In this document: piece by piece, positions 13,874-17,830 of the stretch
Layout: each line of letters opens with the position of its first letter
Numbering within the stretch: the stretch's first letter is position 1
Assembly (NCBI GenBank): GCA_964354625.1
Contig: CAYHAK010000036.1
Coordinates: 1 to 17,830, forward strand
Direction: 5' to 3'
Length of the DNA stretch: 17,830 bases
Source of the DNA: DATKKK01 sp964354625
GTDB taxonomy: Archaea > Thermoproteota > Bathyarchaeia > Bathyarchaeales > Bathycorpusculaceae
Translations under genes and position numbers: made by a program
Notes under the pieces: generated by a model
Database searches by the model: none
Seen by the model: only the letters and a program-made list of their open reading frames with translations
Told to the model about the DNA's origin: nothing

Positions 13874-14233
13874 CTAGGTCTTGATCTTTATAGCCTGCGT
13901 TGGACATTGCGTTTCGCACGCGAGGCATTGAATGCAGTCGCCTTCTCTGGCAGGGTCGGATTTCTTCTCAGACGTGGGATGGCCCTTCGCGTCTGCCCAG
14001 TCGAAGACGGTCACTGGACAGACTTCGAGGCATACGCCGTCGCCTGTGCAGGCATCCCAGTCCACCGCCACCTTCGTGCCGTGTATGCCCAACTTCTCCG
14101 GAGGCTCCACAGGACCCCACACTTCATGCCCATTGTGCTTCTCAACCACGGTTCGCTTCTTCTCAAAATCAGGATCAATCGGCAAGACCCGCTCACCAAT
14201 CTCCTTATGTAAGGTGAATGCGAATATTAGCAT
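13874..14233 (-). CDS. Zinc-containing dicluster ferredoxin (Sulfolobus type)
   Basis: The 119-residue protein matches the archaeal zinc-ferredoxin layout. An N-terminal extension HNGHEVWGPVEPPEKLGIHG supplies three His (33, 36, 51), and SDP supplies Asp93, the zinc ligands. Cluster ligands are C62, C68, C72, then C100, C103, C106 and C110. At the second position of the first motif an Asp (D65 in CTGDGVC) replaces Cys, as in Sulfolobus, where that site holds a [3Fe-4S] cluster. It carries electrons from 2-oxoacid:ferredoxin oxidoreductases, and such an enzyme is encoded divergently next door. The start is not certain: a TTG at 14185, with AAGGAG upstream, would give a protein beginning near the IDP segment, where Sulfolobus ferredoxins start. 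Confidence 0.93.
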   Translation of the reverse strand: MLIFAFTLHKEIGERVLPIDPDFEKKRTVVEKHNGHEVWGPVEPPEKLGIHGTKVAVDWDACTGDGVCLEVCPVTVFDWADAKGHPTSEKKSDPAREGDCIQCLACETQCPTQAIKIKT

Positions 14234-14322
14234 TTCCCATCTTCAGGCCAGCCAAGCAAGTATCTAGCTCTGGCTTGACCACGGCAAACCAGTCTGACCT
14301 CTAACGGTTCTACAGGAACTTT

Positions 14323-14330
14323 TTTTATAG
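14323..14330 (+). promoter_or_regulatory. TATA-like element for korA
   Basis: TTTTATAG within a longer T run is centred about 38 bases before the ATG at 14364, predicting a leader near 12 bases with GGGGT as ribosome binding site. It lies in the 130-base gap between the divergent ferredoxin and oxidoreductase genes. Confidence 0.5.
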
Positions 14331-14363
14331 CTGGAACGCCAATGTTTTGCTTGGGGTATCTGC

Positions 14364-16121
14364 ATGAAGGTCAACAATTTCTCTTTTCTGATTGGTGGCG
14401 AAGCAGGTGCGGGAGTTGCGCGTTCGGGTTTTCTGTTTGCCAAGGCCTGCATGCGAGGCGGCCTGCACGTCTTTGGCACAAACGACTACCAATCGCTCAT
14501 CAGAGGAGGCCACAATTTCTACATCGTGCGTGCCTCAGAACAAGAGGTCTACTCACACAGCGACGAGGTCAACCTGCTCGTTGCCCTTAACGCCGAAAGC
14601 GTCATACTTCACAAAGACAACTTGGTCAAGGGCGGAGGCATTATATGCGACGCAGATGACGTGGAGTTGACTCCGGAGAAGCTGGGAAAGACTGATCTCA
14701 GGCTCTTTCCGATTCCACTGAGAAAGATCGTGGTTGAGGAGTTGAAGCAACCTCACAACCTCATCATGCGCAACACAGTGGCATTGGGCGCGGCAATAGC
14801 AGTCACGGACTATGACTTTGGCCTGCTGGAGGAGATATTGAAAGACACCTTCAAGCCCGAGGTGGCCGAAATCAACGTGAAAGCTGCCCGAGTAGGCTAC
14901 GACTATGTCAGGCAGCGGTTTGAGGATGGTTTCGAGTTTACGTTGAAGAAGACGGAGGCTCCTGGCAAGCATGGGATTTTTGTAAGCGGAAATGAGGCCG
15001 TCGGCCTCGGTGCGTTGAGAGCCGGCTGCAAGTTCTTCGCAAGTTATCCTATGACGCCCACAACGGGCCTTCTGCATTTCATGACGCAGAACGAGCGCGA
15101 CTTCAACATGATCGCCATGCAGCCCGAAGGCGAAATAGCAGCCATCAACATGATCGCGGGTGCAGCCTTCGCAGGCGCACGCGCGATGACGTCAACTTCA
15201 GGTGGAGGTTTCTGCCTCATGAGCGAAAGCCTAGGCATGATAGGCATGACAGAAACACCTGTCGTCGTCATGGTCGGCCAGAGGCCAGGACCTAGCACAG
15301 GATTGCCCACCTACACGGCTCAAGGAGACCTGCGCTTCGTCATCCACGCCTCACAGGGCGAGTTCCCAAGAATAGTCATCGCACCAGGTGACATCGACGA
15401 ATGCTTCTACGAGACCGAGAGGGCCTTCAACTGGGCCGAGAAATACCAGCTCCCAGTCGTTTTGCTGACTGACAAGTATGTTCTTGAAAGCGAGGCTTCC
15501 ACGGAGCCTTTTGACACGGATCGCGTGAAGGTTGAGCGTGGCCTACTGATTGAAGAGCAATACAAGGGCGAAGGCGAATACGGCAGGTATAGAGTCACCG
15601 AAACAGGCGTATCGCTGCGCGCCATTCCGGCAACTAAGAATGCGATCATTCACGCCAACTCGGATGAACACAGCGAGAAAGGCATGACAAGTGAAAACCC
15701 CCTAGTGACCACGACTATGACGGACAAGCGAATGAGAAAACTCCACACAATCAAGCAAGAGATGGAAGAACGAAACGTTGAAATGGTCAAGTTTTATGGC
15801 CCGGAGGAGACGAGGGCAACTGTGGTTTCATGGGGTTCGACGAAAGGTCCGATACGAGAGACAATGAGGCTTCTCAACGCTGAAGGCAGCGTCCTGAGCT
15901 TCCTGCAGGTTCTGTACCTGCAGCCCTTCCCAAGGGCCAAAGTCGAACAGGCACTTGGCAAGGCCAAGACAACTGTCGTCGTCGAGCACAACAGCACGTC
16001 GCAACTTGCCAGCCTGATTCGCGACCAGACGCTCAGAAACGTAGACCACAAGATCCTCAAGTATGACGGCAGGCCATTCAGCCCCATAGAACTTGCCAAG
16101 CGCATCAGGGAGGTCCTTTAG
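14364..16121 (+). CDS. korA: 2-oxoacid:ferredoxin oxidoreductase, fused gamma-alpha subunit
   Basis: With the next gene it oxidises a 2-oxoacid plus CoA to acyl-CoA, CO2 and reduced ferredoxin. Residues 1 to about 190 form the gamma domain (GGEAGAGVARSGFLFAKACM, FGTNDYQSLIRGGH). Residues from about 205 form the alpha domain. YPMTPTTG, near 228, is the YPITP-type motif of the substrate and TPP site. It is followed by PEGEIAAINM, GARAMTSTSGGGF and GQRPGPSTGLPT. The 585-residue gamma-alpha fusion is the archaeal and Aquificales form. The 2-oxoacid used (2-oxoglutarate, pyruvate or broad) cannot be told by eye. It ends one base before the beta-subunit gene. Confidence 0.93.
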   Translation: MKVNNFSFLIGGEAGAGVARSGFLFAKACMRGGLHVFGTNDYQSLIRGGHNFYIVRASEQEVYSHSDEVNLLVALNAESVILHKDNLVKGGGIICDADDVELTPEKLGKTDLRLFPIPLRKIVVEELKQPHNLIMRNTVALGAAIAVTDYDFGLLEEILKDTFKPEVAEINVKAARVGYDYVRQRFEDGFEFTLKKTEAPGKHGIFVSGNEAVGLGALRAGCKFFASYPMTPTTGLLHFMTQNERDFNMIAMQPEGEIAAINMIAGAAFAGARAMTSTSGGGFCLMSESLGMIGMTETPVVVMVGQRPGPSTGLPTYTAQGDLRFVIHASQGEFPRIVIAPGDIDECFYETERAFNWAEKYQLPVVLLTDKYVLESEASTEPFDTDRVKVERGLLIEEQYKGEGEYGRYRVTETGVSLRAIPATKNAIIHANSDEHSEKGMTSENPLVTTTMTDKRMRKLHTIKQEMEERNVEMVKFYGPEETRATVVSWGSTKGPIRETMRLLNAEGSVLSFLQVLYLQPFPRAKVEQALGKAKTTVVVEHNSTSQLASLIRDQTLRNVDHKILKYDGRPFSPIELAKRIREVL

Positions 16122-16122
16122 C

Positions 16123-16980
16123 ATGACGAACCTGAAGGATCTTGACACGTCGGCTAAGGTGACTTGGTGTCCTGGGTGCGGCAACTTCGGCATCCTCTCG
16201 GCATTCAAAGTTGCTCTCGTCGAGCTAGGCTACGAAAGAGAGCAAGTGGTCCTGGTTGGTGGCATAGGCTGTCACGGCAAGATCACTGATTACTTGAGTG
16301 TCAACACGTTTCACGGCATTCATGGCCGAGTCTTGCCCGTAGCTACAGGCATCAAACTTGCCAATCCTGAACTGAAAGTGTTCGGCTTCTCTGGTGATGC
16401 TGACTGCTACGACGAAGGGTGGGACCACTTCTGCCACGCGATCAGGCGGAACATTGACATGACGCTAGTCGTACATGACAACATGACGTTGGGCCTGACG
16501 ACTGGGCAGACCACGGCCACCAGCCAAGCCGGGTTCAAATCCAAGTCCACACCCTTCGGCTCCGTGGTAGCGCCTCTGAATCCAATCGCGCACGCGCTTG
16601 TGAGCAATGGCTCGTTTGTGGCACGCGGCTTTGCTGGTGACCCGAAGCATCTGCAGAGCCTCATCGTGCAGGCAGCCCGACACAAAGGCTTTAACTACAT
16701 CGACGTCTTCCAGCCGTGCGTGACCTTCAACTATCTGAACACGTATGACTGGTTCCGTCAGCGAGTGTACAAGCTTGAAGAAGCAGGCCACGACGCGTCA
16801 GATAGGCAGAAGGCTCTGGTGAAGAGCTTCGAGTGGGGGGACCGCATACCCATAGGCATATTCTACAGGGACGACAGGCTCACGTTTCGTGACGGTCTTC
16901 CACAGGTGAAGGATGTCTCACTAGTGAAGGTGCCTGCGGAAGGCGTGGACATCAGCCGCATCATCGAAAGCATGAAGTAA
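16123..16980 (+). CDS. korB: 2-oxoacid:ferredoxin oxidoreductase, beta subunit
   Basis: This 285-residue subunit binds thiamine pyrophosphate and one [4Fe-4S] cluster. The cluster cysteines are C16 and C19 (WCPGCG), C50 (GGIGC) and C199 (QPC). The TPP motif region reads GDADCYDEGWDH (91-102) and HDNMTLGLTTGQ (118-129). Asp92 and Asn120 are present, but the usual GDG is GDA. The ATG at 16123 has GGGAGGT upstream, inside the end of korA; a start at 16093 would overlap korA needlessly. It pairs with korA, and electrons would pass to the zinc-ferredoxin encoded upstream. Confidence 0.94.
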   Translation: MTNLKDLDTSAKVTWCPGCGNFGILSAFKVALVELGYEREQVVLVGGIGCHGKITDYLSVNTFHGIHGRVLPVATGIKLANPELKVFGFSGDADCYDEGWDHFCHAIRRNIDMTLVVHDNMTLGLTTGQTTATSQAGFKSKSTPFGSVVAPLNPIAHALVSNGSFVARGFAGDPKHLQSLIVQAARHKGFNYIDVFQPCVTFNYLNTYDWFRQRVYKLEEAGHDASDRQKALVKSFEWGDRIPIGIFYRDDRLTFRDGLPQVKDVSLVKVPAEGVDISRIIESMK

Positions 16981-17018
16981 CGGTAGCAAAGCATATGAAC
17001 GATGGAGAACCATCTAAG

Positions 17019-17028
17019 AGGAGGTGAT
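17019..17028 (+). promoter_or_regulatory. Near-perfect Shine-Dalgarno for sod
   Basis: AGGAGGTGAT ends six bases before the ATG at 17035, fixing that start over the out-of-frame ATG at 17031. It is one of the strongest ribosome binding sites in the window. The 54-base gap after korB has no convincing TATA box, so sod may be read from the korAB transcript. Confidence 0.7.
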
Positions 17029-17034
17029 TGATGC

Positions 17035-17652
17035 ATGGAGCAAGGCAAGTTGTATGCTCTGCCGCAGCTGACGTTCGGATTGAAGGACCTTGAGCCGTAC
17101 ATGAGTGAACAACAGGTTACCATTCACTACCAGAAGCATCATCAGGCCTATGTGAACGGAGCAAACGCCATACTGCAGAAGCTGGACAAGGCCCACAAGG
17201 AGAACATGGACTGGGATGTCAAAGCGACGTTGAAGGAGCTGTCTTTCAATATCGGTGGGCACGTGTTGCATTCGCTGTTCTGGGGCACCCTCGCCCCCGC
17301 AGGCAAAGGCGGAGGCGGCAAGCCCACCGGCAAGCTCGGCGAAGCCCTCGACAAAGAGTTTGGCAGTTTCGACCGTTTCAAGAAGGAGTTCAGCACGGCG
17401 GCGACGAGTGTGGAAGGCTCAGGCTGGGCGGCCCTCACGTGGTGCCGACAAACCAGCAGGCCCATACTGATGCAGGTCGAGAAGCACAACATGAATGTGT
17501 ATCCAATGTTCAGAATCCTCATGGTTCTGGACGTGTTTGAGCATGCCTACTATTTGGACTATAAGAACGACCGAGCCAAATTCGTCGAAGCCTTCTGGAA
17601 CATCGTCAACTGGAACGCTATAAGCAAGATACTCGAGGAAATACTCGAGTAA
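17035..17652 (+). CDS. sod: Fe/Mn superoxide dismutase
   Basis: The enzyme converts superoxide to oxygen and hydrogen peroxide. The 205-residue protein has the family's metal ligands: His31 (VTIHYQKHHQAYV), His79 (GHVLHSLFWG), and Asp166 with His170 (LDVFEHAYYLDY). The C-terminal FWNIVNW segment is also typical. No signal peptide is seen, so it is cytosolic. Iron, manganese or either metal is possible; motif reading alone cannot decide. Its position next to oxygen-sensitive 2-oxoacid oxidoreductase genes suggests protection of their Fe-S clusters, which is inference. The gene ends in a hairpin and T-tract. Confidence 0.95.
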   Translation: MEQGKLYALPQLTFGLKDLEPYMSEQQVTIHYQKHHQAYVNGANAILQKLDKAHKENMDWDVKATLKELSFNIGGHVLHSLFWGTLAPAGKGGGGKPTGKLGEALDKEFGSFDRFKKEFSTAATSVEGSGWAALTWCRQTSRPILMQVEKHNMNVYPMFRILMVLDVFEHAYYLDYKNDRAKFVEAFWNIVNWNAISKILEEILE

Positions 17653-17664
17653 TCTCGTTTTTTT
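17631..17664 (+). terminator. Hairpin plus T7 terminator after sod
   Basis: ACTCGAG at 17631-17637 and CTCGAGT at 17644-17650 form a perfect seven-pair stem with a six-base loop that overlaps the last sod codons. Seven Ts follow at 17658-17664. This resembles a bacterial intrinsic terminator, and the T-tract alone would suffice in archaea. The segment is also a direct repeat of ATACTCGAG, because CTCGAG is self-complementary. Confidence 0.6.
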
Positions 17665-17830
17665 CTGTTCTTGAAGGCATCTGCGTCGTCGCGCTGGAAA
17701 TCCTCAACTTCTCTTGTGTGCCCCTGAAACCTCCGGCGAGATTCCTATGAGCACTTTTGGTTTGCGGAAGTCTGCGTGCTGTCTTCTGTCAGATCCCCGT
17801 GTTTATTGGGTTGGAAAAGTGAGAAAGGAT
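17665..17830. other. Right edge, no assignable gene
   Basis: No family is recognised in this last stretch. The plus strand has an ATG at 17747 whose frame stays open for 28 codons to the window edge (MSTFGLRKSACC onward). The minus strand has a roughly 33-codon open stretch without a start, ending at 17704. Either may be chance. Confidence 0.3.

Noticed and set aside
14553..15077. 174-codon minus-strand open frame inside korA
   Set aside because: It is antisense to a clear oxidoreductase gene with intact motifs; no ribosome site or family match.
17747..17830. Start of a gene at the right edge
   Set aside because: Only 28 codons are visible, with no ribosome site or recognisable motif, and the minus strand is about equally open.

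Overview
The window looks like a piece of an archaeal chromosome. An anaerobic or microaerophilic TACK-type archaeon, possibly Bathyarchaeia, would fit; this is inference from gene content, with no rRNA or universal marker gene present. Supporting signs are TATA-like boxes about 25 bases upstream of starts, a leaderless-looking hypA, an ATPase-type HypB, a zinc-ferredoxin of the Sulfolobus type, a two-domain protein disulfide oxidoreductase, an Archaeoglobus-type IscS and a NosD-like beta-helix protein with a dockerin. Coding density is high and no mobile element, CRISPR array, rRNA or convincing tRNA was found.

Layout. 1-670: a low-density left end with a GC-rich, pairing-prone stretch and an apparently 5'-truncated ParB-like gene. 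670-1796 (minus): hypA and an Mrp/MinD-type hypB, nickel delivery for [NiFe]-hydrogenase. 1926-2981 (plus): secreted beta-helix protein with dockerin. 3014-6317 (minus): lrp, pdo and copA, tightly spaced. 6429-7539 (plus): Prx6-type peroxiredoxin, frameshifted in an A6 run, then an OsmC-family protein. 7582-9675 (minus): class II ribonucleotide reductase. 9737-9898 (minus): rubredoxin. 10029-10853 (plus): an Fpg-like DNA glycosylase with altered signature residues. 10879-11366 (minus): a small gene broken by a 20-base tandem duplication. 11401-13781 (minus): tusA, dsrE, iscS, iscU and an overlapping 57-codon cysteine-rich gene. 13874-14233 (minus): zinc-ferredoxin. 14364-16980 (plus): 2-oxoacid:ferredoxin oxidoreductase, with a fused gamma-alpha subunit and a beta subunit. 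17035-17652 (plus): Fe/Mn superoxide dismutase, ending in a hairpin plus T-tract.

How it fits together. The themes are iron-sulfur and thiol chemistry, and protection of it. The oxidoreductase and the divergent zinc-ferredoxin form an electron-producing module. The tusA-dsrE-iscS-iscU operon would supply Fe-S clusters. SOD, peroxiredoxin, OsmC, PDO and the copper pump would guard thiols and clusters against oxygen and copper.

The strongest observation is that the IscS lacks the PLP-binding lysine: Asp206 sits where E. coli IscS has Lys206, with Asn205 and Ala183 also replacing cofactor-contacting residues. It is encoded with two persulfide-carrier-like proteins (TusA, DsrE) and a small YHS/TRASH-like metal-binding protein. 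This suggests Fe-S assembly that does not use classical cysteine desulfuration.
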